64,000 nucleotides of DNA from an uncultured Prevotella sp. (GTDB lineage Bacteria; Bacteroidota; Bacteroidia; Bacteroidales; Bacteroidaceae). The stretch lies in assembly GCA_946183415.1 (NCBI GenBank), contig CAMHAM010000006.1:42339-106338 (forward strand). Reading direction: 5' to 3'. This document shows positions 47,421 to 56,822 of the stretch, piece by piece; within the stretch, counting starts at the first letter, position 1; each line of letters opens with the position of its first letter. The notes under the pieces are model-generated. The model had not been told where the DNA came from. It worked only from the letters and a program-made list of their open reading frames with translations, and searched no databases. The translations under genes were made by a program, and so were the position numbers.

Positions 47421-50108
47421 ATGGACGACGAAACAAAAGACGAGATTTTGGAAACACAGGAGTCGGAAGGGACGCAGGAAGGCCACTCCGACTATAAACC
47501 CGTGAACCGCTTCGACGCGGCAGCAGTACACCACCTCAGCGGCATGTACCAGAACTGGTTCCTGGATTATGCCTCCTACGTAATCCTCGAGCGTGCCGTG
47601 CCCCACCTGGGCGACGGCCTGAAACCTGTGCAGCGCCGCATCCTGCACTCGATGAAGCGCATGGACGACGGCCGCTATAACAAGGTGGCGAACATCGTGG
47701 GACACACCATGCAGTTCCACCCTCACGGTGATGCCTCTATCGGTGACGCCCTCGTACAGATGGGACAGAAAGACCTGCTCATTGACACACAGGGAAACTG
47801 GGGAAACATCCTCACAGGATCCTCTGCCGCTGCACCGCGATACATCGAGGCCCGTCTCTCGAAGTTTGCCCTCGACACCGTCTTCAATCCCAAGACCACA
47901 GAGTGGAAGATGTCATACGACGGTCGCAACAAGGAACCTATCACCCTGCCCGTGAAGTTCCCCTTGCTGCTGGCACAAGGGGCTGAGGGTATCGCCGTCG
48001 GACTATCGTCGAAAATCCTGCCCCATAACTTCTGCGAGATCTGCGATGCAGCCATCGCCTACCTCCACGAGCAGCCCTTCCAGCTCTTCCCCGATTTCCC
48101 CACAGCGGGCAGCATCGATGTGTCGAAATACAATGACGGACAGCGCGGAGGCGTACTCAAGGTACGTGCGAAAATCGAGAAGATAGACCAGAAGACGCTC
48201 GTCATCCGCGAGATTCCATTCTCGAAGACCTCCGAGACGCTGCAGGACTCGATTGTGAAAGCCATTGAGAAAGGCAAGATCAAGGCCCGTAAGGTGGAAG
48301 ACCTGACGGCAGCAAGCGTCGAGATTCAGGTGCATCTGGCACCTGGTGTCTCTTCCGATAAGACCATCGACGCCCTCTACGCCTTCACCGACTGCGAGAT
48401 CAACATCTCACCCAACTGTTGCGTGATCGAGGACAACAAGCCACAGTTCCTCACCATCAGCGACGTGCTGCGCCACAGCGTGGACCGCACGAAAGACCTC
48501 ATCCGCCAGGAGCTTGAGATCCGCCGGAACGAACTCCTCGAGCAGCTGCACTTCCAGTCGCTGGAGAAGATCTTCATCGAGGAGCGTATCTATAAGGACA
48601 AGAAATTCGAAGAGGCGCCCAATGTCGATAAGGTCTGCGAGCATATCGACGAGCGACTGACGCCCTACTACCCCACGCTGGTGCGCGAGGTGACGAAAGA
48701 TGACATCCTGCGCCTGCTCGAAATCAAGATGCAGCGCATCCTGAAGTTCAATAAGGACAAGGCCGATGAACTCATGGCGCGCCTGAAGGCTGAGATCGAG
48801 GAGATCGACCGCGACCTGGCAAACCTCGTGGAGGTCACAGCCAACTGGTTCCAGTTCCTCAAGGACAAGTACGGCAAGGACCATCCGCGCCTGACGGAGA
48901 TCCGCAACTTTGACACCATCGACTCCGCGAAGGTGGCAGAGGCCAACCAGAAGCTCTACATCAACCGCACGGACGGCTTCATCGGCACTGGCCTGAAGAA
49001 GGACGAGTTCGTGTGCAACTGCTCCGACCTCGATGATATCATCATCTTCTACAAGGACGGCAAATACAAGGTCATCCGCGTGGCCGACAAGATCTTCGTG
49101 GGCAAGAACGTGCTCTACCTCAACGTGTTCAAGAAGAACGACTCGCGCACCATCTACAATGCCGTCTATCGCGACGGCAAGAAAGGCTGGTACTTCATCA
49201 AGCGCTTCAACGTGACATCGATGACGCGCGACAAGGAGTACGACCTGACAATGGGGACACCAGGCTCGAAGGTGATGTACTTCACAGCCAATCCCAATGG
49301 TGAGGCGGAGGTTATCAAGGTCACCCTCGACCCAGATCCCAAGATCAAGAAGATCTTCATCGAGAAGGATTTCTCGGAGGTGATGATCAAGGGCCGCGCC
49401 TCGAAGGGTAACCTGCTGACGAAGTACGCCGTGCACCGCATCGGACTGAAGAGTCACGGCCACTCTACCCTCGGAGGCCGCAAGGTGTGGTACGACCCCG
49501 ACGTGAACCGTCTGAACTACGACGAGCACGGACGCCTGCTGGGTGAGTTCTACGACGAAGACCAGATACTCATCGTCCTAAAGAGCGGCGAGTGCTATCT
49601 CTCGAACTTCGATCTGAACAACCACTACGAAGAGAATATCCTGCGCATCGAGAAATACGAGGCTGATAAAGTTTGGACAGCCATCCTCTATGATGCCGAT
49701 AATCAAGGCTACCCCTATCTGAAGCGTTTCCAGATGGACGCCACGAAGAAGAAGCAGAACTGGCTCTCGGAGAATCCCACCTCGCAGCTCATCCTGCTCA
49801 CCGATACCGTCTACCCCCGTATCCTGCTCACTTACGGCGGGGCTGATGCCTTCCGAGGACAGGAGGAGATCGATGCCGAGCAGTTCATCGCCGTCAAGGG
49901 CTATAAGGCCAAGGGCAAGCGCCTCACCACCTATGCCCTCGAGAGTGTCGTAGAGTTGGAACCCACGCGATTCCCAGAGCCTCCGGAAGAGGAGCCCGAG
50001 ACGGAGGAGCCCGAAGAAAACCTCGACCCTGATGCCGGCAAGAGCGAGCAGCAGGTGCGCGACGAACTCACAGGACAATTGAGACTATTCGATGACGACA
50101 ATCTTTAA
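47421..50108 (+). CDS. parC: DNA topoisomerase IV / gyrase-type subunit A
   Basis: 895 residues from the ATG at 47421. The breakage-reunion domain shows HHLSGMYQNWFLDYASYVILERAVPHLGDGLKPVQRRI and the catalytic tyrosine in SAAAPRYIEARLSKFA, then FPLLLAQGAEGIAVGLSSKILPHNF. The C-terminal beta-pinwheel is present but degenerate, without a clear GyrA box (QRRGGKG), which favours topoisomerase IV over gyrase. It ends in an acidic tail (PEEEPETEEPEENLDPDAG). The partner parE is not in the window. Its 3' end overlaps the DUF3316 gene by 17 bp. Confidence 0.92.
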   Translation: MDDETKDEILETQESEGTQEGHSDYKPVNRFDAAAVHHLSGMYQNWFLDYASYVILERAVPHLGDGLKPVQRRILHSMKRMDDGRYNKVANIVGHTMQFHPHGDASIGDALVQMGQKDLLIDTQGNWGNILTGSSAAAPRYIEARLSKFALDTVFNPKTTEWKMSYDGRNKEPITLPVKFPLLLAQGAEGIAVGLSSKILPHNFCEICDAAIAYLHEQPFQLFPDFPTAGSIDVSKYNDGQRGGVLKVRAKIEKIDQKTLVIREIPFSKTSETLQDSIVKAIEKGKIKARKVEDLTAASVEIQVHLAPGVSSDKTIDALYAFTDCEINISPNCCVIEDNKPQFLTISDVLRHSVDRTKDLIRQELEIRRNELLEQLHFQSLEKIFIEERIYKDKKFEEAPNVDKVCEHIDERLTPYYPTLVREVTKDDILRLLEIKMQRILKFNKDKADELMARLKAEIEEIDRDLANLVEVTANWFQFLKDKYGKDHPRLTEIRNFDTIDSAKVAEANQKLYINRTDGFIGTGLKKDEFVCNCSDLDDIIIFYKDGKYKVIRVADKIFVGKNVLYLNVFKKNDSRTIYNAVYRDGKKGWYFIKRFNVTSMTRDKEYDLTMGTPGSKVMYFTANPNGEAEVIKVTLDPDPKIKKIFIEKDFSEVMIKGRASKGNLLTKYAVHRIGLKSHGHSTLGGRKVWYDPDVNRLNYDEHGRLLGEFYDEDQILIVLKSGECYLSNFDLNNHYEENILRIEKYEADKVWTAILYDADNQGYPYLKRFQMDATKKKQNWLSENPTSQLILLTDTVYPRILLTYGGADAFRGQEEIDAEQFIAVKGYKAKGKRLTTYALESVVELEPTRFPEPPEEEPETEEPEENLDPDAGKSEQQVRDELTGQLRLFDDDNL

Positions 50109-50874
50109 GAACCTGATGCCGGCGCTGTTTTGTCTGCTGGTGCTCCCAGCAGCTGCCCAGACGCATTTGTTTGGCGTAGGTCCCTCGAATCTGCTCGACA
50201 CCTATCTCTCACAAGAGACATTCAGGGGTACCGGCTTCACCTATTTAAATATACGCGAGCCACAGATCAAGAAGGGCAAACATTGGCATAACATCATCCA
50301 GCACGAGATAGACCTCTCGAAGGCCAACGACCGCAGCCACAGCATCAGCATGCTCGAAGGCGACTACAACCTCTACTGGGGGCGCTATCGACGATTCACC
50401 CTGCTCGGCAACGAGAGCACGGACTTGCGCCTTCACCTCGATGCCGGCGGACTGGTGAATGCCAATCTCGGATTCATCTACGCCATGCTCAACACCAACA
50501 ACCCCGCACAGATGCGCCTCGGCATGAACCTCATGCCCTCAGCCATTGCCACTTTCGGATTTCCCCTCTTCCGCCAGCGCTTCTCACTGCGCTACGAGGT
50601 AGAGGCACAACTGTTGGGACTGGTGTTCAGCCCAAATTACGGACAGTCGTACTACGAGATCTTCTCGCGCGGCAACTACGACCACAACATCGTACCCACG
50701 ACCACCATCAGTGCCCCGAACCTGCGACAGATGCTCACCCTCGAGTGGCAGACGGGCAGGAAGTGGAACCTCCGTATCGGTTACCTGGGCAACTACCAGC
50801 AAGCCGCAGTGAACAACCTCAAGCAGCATGTCTATACGCATCGTTTCGTAATAGGCATCGCCCGCAGCCTCTAA
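50092..50874 (+). CDS. DUF3316 family secreted/outer-membrane protein
   Basis: 260 residues with signal peptide (FKNLMPALFCLLVLPAAAQ). The mature sequence is amphipathic beta-structure (FRGTGFTYLNIREPQI, RHSISMLEGDYNLYWGRYRRF-like strands) ending KQHVYTHRFVIGIARSL, consistent with an outer-membrane barrel. VGPSNLLDTYLSQETFRGTGF fits DUF3316 of Bacteroides, named from memory. It begins 17 bp inside the parC 3' end, so it is translated from the parC transcript. Function unknown. Confidence 0.78.
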   Translation: MTTIFKNLMPALFCLLVLPAAAQTHLFGVGPSNLLDTYLSQETFRGTGFTYLNIREPQIKKGKHWHNIIQHEIDLSKANDRSHSISMLEGDYNLYWGRYRRFTLLGNESTDLRLHLDAGGLVNANLGFIYAMLNTNNPAQMRLGMNLMPSAIATFGFPLFRQRFSLRYEVEAQLLGLVFSPNYGQSYYEIFSRGNYDHNIVPTTTISAPNLRQMLTLEWQTGRKWNLRIGYLGNYQQAAVNNLKQHVYTHRFVIGIARSL

Positions 50875-50886
50875 AATTTTGTTCTT

Positions 50887-51930
50887 ATGTTCTTCTGTCT
50901 AAAAAAATACGCCAACCTGCTCTTCCGCCTAAAAATAGTTAGTTTGTTACTATGCCTTTTAGCCCTCACTTCCTGTGTCAACGAAGTCGAGCACGACGAC
51001 ACCCCGCAGGGCAACTTCAAGGCCCTCTGGAAAATCATCGACGAGCACTATTGCTTCTTCGACTACAAGCAGCATGAGTATGGACTCGACTGGCAGAAGG
51101 TCTACAATATATATAAGGTACGCGCGAACAACATGATCAGCGAGCAACAGCTCTTCGAGGTGCTCACCGATATGCTCTCCGAACTGCGCGACGGCCACGT
51201 GAACCTCTTCACGACTTTCGACTACGGCCGCTACTGGAAGTGGCACGAAGACTACCCCACGAACTTCAGCGACACCCTGCAGCGCCGCTACCTCGGCACC
51301 GACTATCGTATCGCTGGCGGCATGAAGTACCGCATCCTCGACGATAACATTGGCTATATCCACTACGGCAGCTTCAGCAGCGGCATTGGCGAGAGCAGTC
51401 TCAACGACATCATCGAGTACTTCCTGTTCTGCAACGGACTGATCATCGACATCCGGGGCAATGGCGGCGGCGACCTCACCAATGCCGAGAGACTGGCAGC
51501 ACGCTTCTGCAACGAGAAGACACTCGTGGGCTACCAGCAGCACAAGACGGGCAAGGGCCACGACGACTTCTCGGAGATGGAGCCTCAGTATATCGAACCC
51601 TCAGGCAATCTGAGATGGCACAAGAACGTGGTGGTACTCACCAACCGCGAGGTGTACAGCGCTGCCAACGAGTTCGTGAAATACATGAAGTGTATGCCAC
51701 AAGCGAAGATTGTGGGCGACCATACAGGCGGCGGCGCTGGCATGCCTTTCACCTCTACCCTCCCCAATGGCTGGACGGTACGCTTCTCGGCATGTCCCAT
51801 GTACGACCGCGATCACCAGCAGACAGAATTCGGCATCGACCCCGACTATGAGGTTGCGCTCACAGATGACGACTTTATCAAGGGAAAAGATTCTCTGATA
51901 GAATTTGCCCGTAAACTCTTGGTGGAATAA
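50887..51930 (+). CDS. S41-family (C-terminal processing) peptidase, lipoprotein
   Basis: 347 residues. Hydrophobic start with lipobox LLALTSC, so an outer-membrane or periplasmic lipoprotein. The S41 core includes NIGYIHYGSFSSG, GLIIDIRGNGGGDLTNAERLAARF, VVVLTNREVYSAANEFV (catalytic Ser in VYSAAN) and KIVGDHTGGGAGMPFTSTLPNGW. There is no recognisable PDZ domain, as in Tricorn-like/retinol-binding-type S41 members. It follows the DUF3316 gene by 12 bp and is followed by tRNA-Leu. Confidence 0.9.
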   Translation: MFFCLKKYANLLFRLKIVSLLLCLLALTSCVNEVEHDDTPQGNFKALWKIIDEHYCFFDYKQHEYGLDWQKVYNIYKVRANNMISEQQLFEVLTDMLSELRDGHVNLFTTFDYGRYWKWHEDYPTNFSDTLQRRYLGTDYRIAGGMKYRILDDNIGYIHYGSFSSGIGESSLNDIIEYFLFCNGLIIDIRGNGGGDLTNAERLAARFCNEKTLVGYQQHKTGKGHDDFSEMEPQYIEPSGNLRWHKNVVVLTNREVYSAANEFVKYMKCMPQAKIVGDHTGGGAGMPFTSTLPNGWTVRFSACPMYDRDHQQTEFGIDPDYEVALTDDDFIKGKDSLIEFARKLLVE

Positions 51931-51941
51931 AAAAAAGTTCG

Positions 51942-51949
51942 TACCTTTG
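51942..51949 (+). promoter_or_regulatory. -7 promoter box for tRNA-Leu
   Basis: TACCTTTG, 31 bp upstream of the tRNA 5' end; it matches TAnnTTTG. Confidence 0.75.
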
Positions 51950-51980
51950 CACCCGCAAGTAAGAAAAGAAAGCAAGAAAG

Positions 51981-52062
51981 CGCCTGTGGCGGAATTGGTA
52001 GACGCGTCAGACTTAGGATCTGGTGTCTCACGACGTGCAGGTTCGAGTCCTGTCAGGCGCAC
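51981..52062 (+). tRNA. tRNA-Leu (anticodon TAG)
   Basis: An 82-nt class II tRNA with acceptor GCGCCTG/CAGGCGC, D-arm TGGCGGAATTGGTAGACGCG, anticodon loop CTTAGGA (TAG, reading CTA/CTG-type leucine codons), a variable arm of about 12 nt and T-arm GCAGGTTCGAGTCCTGT. CCA is not encoded. Confidence 0.97.
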
Positions 52063-52165
52063 AACGGAGAAGGCAACCAGAAATGTTAAAATCGCAAAAA
52101 GGAAGCCGAATTTGTGGGAAAAAGACAAAAAAATGCAGATTTTTTAAAAAAAAATTAAAAATTTC

Positions 52166-52196
52166 TTGCATAATACAAAATAATTGTCTACTTTTG
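52166..52196 (+). promoter_or_regulatory. promoter for coiled-coil lipoprotein gene
   Basis: TTG at 52166-52168 and TACTTTTG at 52189-52196 with 20 bp between. It is followed by a roughly 65-nt AT-rich leader before the ATG, typical for strongly expressed Bacteroidetes surface genes. Confidence 0.75.
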
Positions 52197-52267
52197 TCAC
52201 CGATTTATATAAATTAATGCATAGATATATCATATTTTAATTGTTTAATTATAATTTTTAAGTTCAA

Positions 52268-54316
52268 ATGAAAAAGAAAATTATTAATGGTATCTTGATG
52301 TCTGCACTTTTGTTGGCAGGCACAACATCATTTGTTTCTTGTAAGGACAATGTGGATGATGTAGAAAGAAACATCCGCGTTGACATGGGTACAATGGACA
52401 AGCAGATTGACGAGTTGGAGACTCGTATTGCCGTTCTCGAGGCTCAGGACATGGGCGTTGAGCAGCTGAAGAAGGACCTTCAGGCTCTGAAGGACGAGGT
52501 TGCAAAACTGAAGACCGACAAGGCTGACAAGACCTATGTAGACGATGAGATCAAGAAGCTTCAGGATCAGATCAAAGCTTTGGACGAGAAGATTGGCAAG
52601 GCCAGCTCTACGATGGTAACTGGCGTTGTTCTCCAGGAGACTCTCGACTGCGTAGTAGGTACAATCAACCTGCCTGGTTTCAATCCTGCTTTCCTCGCTG
52701 CTTATGTTGGTGAGAACAAGACTGGTATGCCTGAGTTCCCAATCTCTGGTAAGGACTACAACGTTGATCCCGATGGTAACTACCTGCTGGCTTCTGAGCT
52801 TCCTCAGGACCTCAATGGTAACTGGGATGAGGACGCTATCATTGGTAACAGCGGCAAGAACGCTTACCTGGTCAACGGTACAGGCAACGCTGGTACACTC
52901 TACTTCACCATTAACCCCCGCAAGGTTGATCCTTCTCTGCTCAGCGTAGACCTGATCAACTCACGTGGTGAGGAGACTGGTATCAAACTGAGCGACATCA
53001 AGAAGTCTGATCACTTAATCACATGGGCTATTGGTAAGCATGGCAATGGTCTGACTCGTGCTGACGGCGATGCAACAGACAGCCTTCTGATTGCTCCTGC
53101 TCCTACAAACGTAGAGAACGAGAAGACCTACCTCTATGAAGCTAAGGCTACTGTAGCTCTCGACGCTATCGAGAAGATGCACTTCGACTACACCAAGTTC
53201 GGTTATAACAACTTGTGGGATGCTGGTTCTGCTCTTCTGGGTGTAAATCAGGGTCCTGATGCAGAGGCTCAGAACGTGTTCGGTCGTTTCCAGTACTTGG
53301 CAAACGAGCTGAAGCAGAGACATTTCAGAAACGCTCTCAAGAGTTCACTCAAGATTATTCAGGATTTCTACAATGGTGTTTACCAGCAGCGTGAGAAACT
53401 GCAGAAGTCAGCTGTTCGCGTTTCTTGGGACGATGGTGAGAACGACGTTATCTCAGGTTTCGACATCACAACCGTTACCATCAATCCTCTGAACTACAAG
53501 CAGATGATCCTCGCTGACCAGCTCCTTTCTGGTGCTTCTTGGAATCTTACGCCAGTTAACGCTATCGTAGCTAAGCTCGTTGGTGCTATCCAGGCTCGCA
53601 TGCCGAATGCTCCAACATTGTCTATGTCATTTAATGTAAACACATCAAGTATTAGTGTTCCTAATGGAACAAACTTTGTAGTTACAAATGGTACAGGTGA
53701 TCAGTGGATATGGAATGCAGGAACCAATGCATGGACATCCACAAATGCAGCTACAGGCGACGTTCTTGCAACACAGGATATTAACAATTTCCTCACACAG
53801 TTAGCTAACGCTATTAAGGCTGGTGGAGACAATATGGCAAATCAGATTAACTCACAGATTAATCCATTCCTTAGCAAGTACACTGCTTTGAAGAACGCTT
53901 CTACAGCAGGTGTGATGACACGTGTTAACAACTACCTGAACAAAGTTACAGAAAAGTTCATTGGTCTCTTCGACTACCAGCCTTGCTGGAATCTCACCCA
54001 GCCTACACTGTTGTTCGAGAGCCGTGAGGGTATCAACCGCATGTATCCATTCGGAGATGCTGATGGTTCTATGAGGTTTGCAGCTGGTAAATACACATTC
54101 ATCATGACCTCACTGACAGAGGAGTACATCGTTCCTGTATACAGAAAGTACATCGCCCTGATTTACGGTGGTAAGGTTAAGCAGTACTACAGCCTCCCTG
54201 GCAACGAGAAGATCGTTCAGTTGGATATTCCTAACGAGGCTTGCGAGATTGTTTACCAAACCTCTGACTACTACGGAAACGTAGTTACCAAGAGATATCC
54301 TATCAACCGCAAGTAA
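52268..54316 (+). CDS. coiled-coil surface lipoprotein, unknown family
   Basis: 682 residues. Signal peptide with lipobox (LLLAGTTSFVSCKD), then a heptad-rich coiled coil (about 30-115: MDKQIDELETRIAVLEAQ, KLKTDKADKTYVDDEIKKL), then a long beta-rich part without recognised motifs, ending KRYPINRK. I know of no precise family. Codons such as GCT, GGT and GTT dominate, unlike the GCC/GGC-rich neighbours, which suggests very high expression. It sits 55 bp upstream of an OmpA-family gene with the same codon style. A structural role linking outer membrane and peptidoglycan or surface layer is inferred. Confidence 0.75.
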   Translation: MKKKIINGILMSALLLAGTTSFVSCKDNVDDVERNIRVDMGTMDKQIDELETRIAVLEAQDMGVEQLKKDLQALKDEVAKLKTDKADKTYVDDEIKKLQDQIKALDEKIGKASSTMVTGVVLQETLDCVVGTINLPGFNPAFLAAYVGENKTGMPEFPISGKDYNVDPDGNYLLASELPQDLNGNWDEDAIIGNSGKNAYLVNGTGNAGTLYFTINPRKVDPSLLSVDLINSRGEETGIKLSDIKKSDHLITWAIGKHGNGLTRADGDATDSLLIAPAPTNVENEKTYLYEAKATVALDAIEKMHFDYTKFGYNNLWDAGSALLGVNQGPDAEAQNVFGRFQYLANELKQRHFRNALKSSLKIIQDFYNGVYQQREKLQKSAVRVSWDDGENDVISGFDITTVTINPLNYKQMILADQLLSGASWNLTPVNAIVAKLVGAIQARMPNAPTLSMSFNVNTSSISVPNGTNFVVTNGTGDQWIWNAGTNAWTSTNAATGDVLATQDINNFLTQLANAIKAGGDNMANQINSQINPFLSKYTALKNASTAGVMTRVNNYLNKVTEKFIGLFDYQPCWNLTQPTLLFESREGINRMYPFGDADGSMRFAAGKYTFIMTSLTEEYIVPVYRKYIALIYGGKVKQYYSLPGNEKIVQLDIPNEACEIVYQTSDYYGNVVTKRYPINRK

Positions 54317-54371
54317 TCGGGATACAGAGACTAAGTAACATTGTGAATCAAAAAAAGTTAAGTACAAGAAT

Positions 54372-55523
54372 ATGAAAATGAAGAAACTGATATTGTCTGC
54401 CCTCATGCTGACCGCCACAATGGCTGGTTACGCACAGGAGACAGCTGCTCAGGACGAGCAGAAGGGTACGACAGAATACGTCTTCGCGCCTCACTGGTTC
54501 CTGCAGCTGCAGGCTGGTGGTCAGTACACCACTGGTGAGACAAGCTTTGGTAAGTTGCTTTCTCCAAACGTACAGATTGGCATTGGTCGTCAGTTCACTC
54601 CAGTTATTGGCGCTCGCCTCGCTGTGAAGGCTTGGCAGGGCAAGATGGGATACGAGGAGTCTATCAAAACTCCAAAGGAGAGCTATAAGTTCACTTATTT
54701 CAATCCCAGCTTGGACTTGATGATTAACTTCGCTGGTTTCAACTACAATCCTAATCACATTGTAGACTACGGAATCATCGCAGGTATCGGTGCTAACTTC
54801 CGCTCTAAGATGAACGAGGATGACTACAATGGTCTGAACACCTATCTGACCAGCAATGCTTACAACCCCAATGGCAACTATGTTCCCCTCTATGAGAACA
54901 AGAGTGCTACTCTGGTGAACGGTAAGTTTGGTGCTTTCCTTGATTTCAAGGTTAGCAACGCTGTTAAGCTCGGTCTCGAGGCTACTTACAACCTCACTGG
55001 TTCTAAGTACAACTTCAAGAACGAAGGTGGCAAGGATGGTAGCGGTAGCGACTCTTACGTAAACCTCGTTATCGGTGCAAAGATTGCTCTTGGCAAGACT
55101 TACACAACACGTTTCATCCCCGCTCCAAAGCCCGAGATTGTATACGTAGACAAGATTGTTGAGAAGGTTGTAGAGGTAGAGAAGCCCGCTCCAGTTGTTG
55201 AGCCTCTCCGTCGTGATATCTTCTTCGAGATCAACAAGACCGTCATCCGTGACTCTGAGGCTCAGAAGGTTAAGGATATCGCTGACTACCTGAACGCTCA
55301 TCCTACAGCAAAGGTGATGATTACTGGTTATGCTGACGCTGGTACAGGTAACGATCGCATCAACGATCGCCTGGCTAAGGGTCGTGCTGACGTAGTAGTG
55401 AAGGCCCTGAAGGAGAAGTACGGTATCGCTGAGAGCCGCATCAGCTTCGACAGCAAGGGTTCACGCGTACAGCCGTTCGCTGACAACGACAGCAACCGTG
55501 TATCTATCTGTATCGCAGAGTAA
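54372..55523 (+). CDS. OmpA-family outer-membrane protein
   Basis: 383 residues. Signal peptide (KKLILSALMLTATMAGYAQ), N-terminal beta-barrel (about 35-245: HWFLQLQAGGQYTTGE, QIGIGRQFTPVIGARLAV), a Pro/Val/Glu hinge (VDKIVEKVVEVEKPAPVVEP) and a C-terminal OmpA peptidoglycan-binding domain (RRDIFFEINKTVIRDSEAQKV, MITGYADAGTGNDRINDRLAKGRADVV). The NDRLAKGRAD motif holds the Asp/Arg that bind diaminopimelate. Codons are biased to GCT/GGT as in abundant proteins. It ends at a strong terminator. It probably makes a complex with the preceding lipoprotein. Confidence 0.93.
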   Translation: MKMKKLILSALMLTATMAGYAQETAAQDEQKGTTEYVFAPHWFLQLQAGGQYTTGETSFGKLLSPNVQIGIGRQFTPVIGARLAVKAWQGKMGYEESIKTPKESYKFTYFNPSLDLMINFAGFNYNPNHIVDYGIIAGIGANFRSKMNEDDYNGLNTYLTSNAYNPNGNYVPLYENKSATLVNGKFGAFLDFKVSNAVKLGLEATYNLTGSKYNFKNEGGKDGSGSDSYVNLVIGAKIALGKTYTTRFIPAPKPEIVYVDKIVEKVVEVEKPAPVVEPLRRDIFFEINKTVIRDSEAQKVKDIADYLNAHPTAKVMITGYADAGTGNDRINDRLAKGRADVVVKALKEKYGIAESRISFDSKGSRVQPFADNDSNRVSICIAE

Positions 55524-55558
55524 TTAAAGCCACTCTAGTGAAACAATAAAAAGACTTG

Positions 55559-55590
55559 AAAGCCCGGTCCCAATAGGGGCTGGGCTTTTT
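55559..55590 (+). terminator. intrinsic terminator after OmpA-family gene
   Basis: A 13-bp stem (AAAGCCCGGTCCC, with G-T wobbles) and loop AATA, followed by TTTTT. Confidence 0.88.
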
Positions 55591-55615
55591 CTTAAAACCA
55601 CAAAAAAGTAAGATT

Positions 55616-56728
55616 ATGAAGAAAATTTTTACGCTTGCATGTATGACAGCCTTCGCCCTCGGTGCAATGGCACAGTCAAATGGCTTCTATCATATACAGA
55701 ACACACTGACAAAGCGCTACATGGTATTGGTTGACAATCAGGGTTCAGCAGACACATCCGGTAATGTGGATATGGAAGCCTGCAAAACCTGTATGGATCT
55801 CGACCAAGTCAGCGTTCATCCAGGATCAGTATTCTATATTGAGAACATCAGTGGTTCTGCCTACAACGTTAAAGCTCAGGGTGCAAGCCTTGCTGCTTTG
55901 TCAGGTAACAAGCTTCAGGTTCAGATCACCGCTGGTGGTGATGGCTACGAGCTGTGGGGAAGCTATAGCGGTGTTACCGTGTTCATCGGTGATGCAGAAA
56001 AGAAGAAGCAACGTTCAGAGGAATACGAGACATGGTCGTACATCAAGGAAGCTGGAACGGAAAACAGATACTGGAAGTTGCACGCTATCGACAACAGCAC
56101 ACACTATATCGGCATCGAGCCCGACTGTGAGGCTGCAGGTGCTTACTGGGGAACCATGAAAGCAGGCTTCGCATTCAAACTGCACTCATCAGGCATGGAG
56201 GCATATTACGTAGACGCTGTTGACAATAGCAGCTTCAGCCTGAAGAAGTGGGACAAGGACGTCATTCCTGAGTCCATGCCTGTAATCATCAAGTGCTCGT
56301 CTAACAATCCCGCCAAGAACATCATCAAGCCTGTGACAGACAGTGCTTCAGAGCCCAGCGACAACTGCCTGAGCGGACGCTTCTTCGATATTGACGAACC
56401 CAATCACAGGAACTACAAGACTTACGATGCCAGCAGCATGCGTACAATCGGTGAAGAGGGTGGCAAGCTCGTGTTCAAAAAGGCTTCAAGCAGTGATCTA
56501 ACAGACGGTAAGTACTGTGTACACAACAAGTGCTATCTGATGGATCTGCCCTCTTCATGCGCTGATGTACTGTATGAGGGTACAGGTACAGGTATCCAGA
56601 GCGTCATGAAGAGCAGCAAGGTGGCTGACGACGCTATCTACACGCTGAGCGGTGTAAGACTCCAGAAGGGTGTTACCCCACGTCCTGGTGTTTACGTTCA
56701 GAACGGTAAGAAGATCGTGATTAAGTAA
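55616..56728 (+). CDS. secreted protein with C-terminal tail, unknown
   Basis: 370 residues. Signal peptide KKIFTLACMTAFALGAMAQ, then NGFYHIQNTLTKRYMVLVDNQG, a start often seen in ricin-type or RICIN-like carbohydrate-binding folds of Bacteroidetes, but no Q-x-W repeats are evident, so I leave the fold open. It ends VYVQNGKKIVIK, the same tail as the two giant proteins. It lies immediately after a terminator, and I cannot see its promoter. Several cysteine pairs (EACKTC, HNKC) could form disulfides. Confidence 0.75.
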   Translation: MKKIFTLACMTAFALGAMAQSNGFYHIQNTLTKRYMVLVDNQGSADTSGNVDMEACKTCMDLDQVSVHPGSVFYIENISGSAYNVKAQGASLAALSGNKLQVQITAGGDGYELWGSYSGVTVFIGDAEKKKQRSEEYETWSYIKEAGTENRYWKLHAIDNSTHYIGIEPDCEAAGAYWGTMKAGFAFKLHSSGMEAYYVDAVDNSSFSLKKWDKDVIPESMPVIIKCSSNNPAKNIIKPVTDSASEPSDNCLSGRFFDIDEPNHRNYKTYDASSMRTIGEEGGKLVFKKASSSDLTDGKYCVHNKCYLMDLPSSCADVLYEGTGTGIQSVMKSSKVADDAIYTLSGVRLQKGVTPRPGVYVQNGKKIVIK

Positions 56729-56767
56729 ATATACGGCCACTCTCAATAAGTGGCGGTTATGATACAA

Positions 56768-56801
56768 TAAGGGGCCCTTATCAAGCGATAAGGGCCCCTT
56801 A
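56768..56801. terminator. bidirectional terminator between convergent genes
   Basis: A perfect 15-bp stem (TAAGGGGCCCTTATC) with a 4-nt loop AAGC lies between the secreted-protein gene and the minus-strand barrel gene. T-tracts are weak, but the stem is very stable. Confidence 0.8.
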
Positions 56802-56822
56802 ATTAATGATAAGCAAGGGTTA

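Noticed and set aside
54336-54343. TAACATTG as a -7 box for the OmpA-family gene
   Set aside because: It differs from TAnnTTTG at a key T and lies in a short gap; co-transcription with the lipoprotein gene is as likely.
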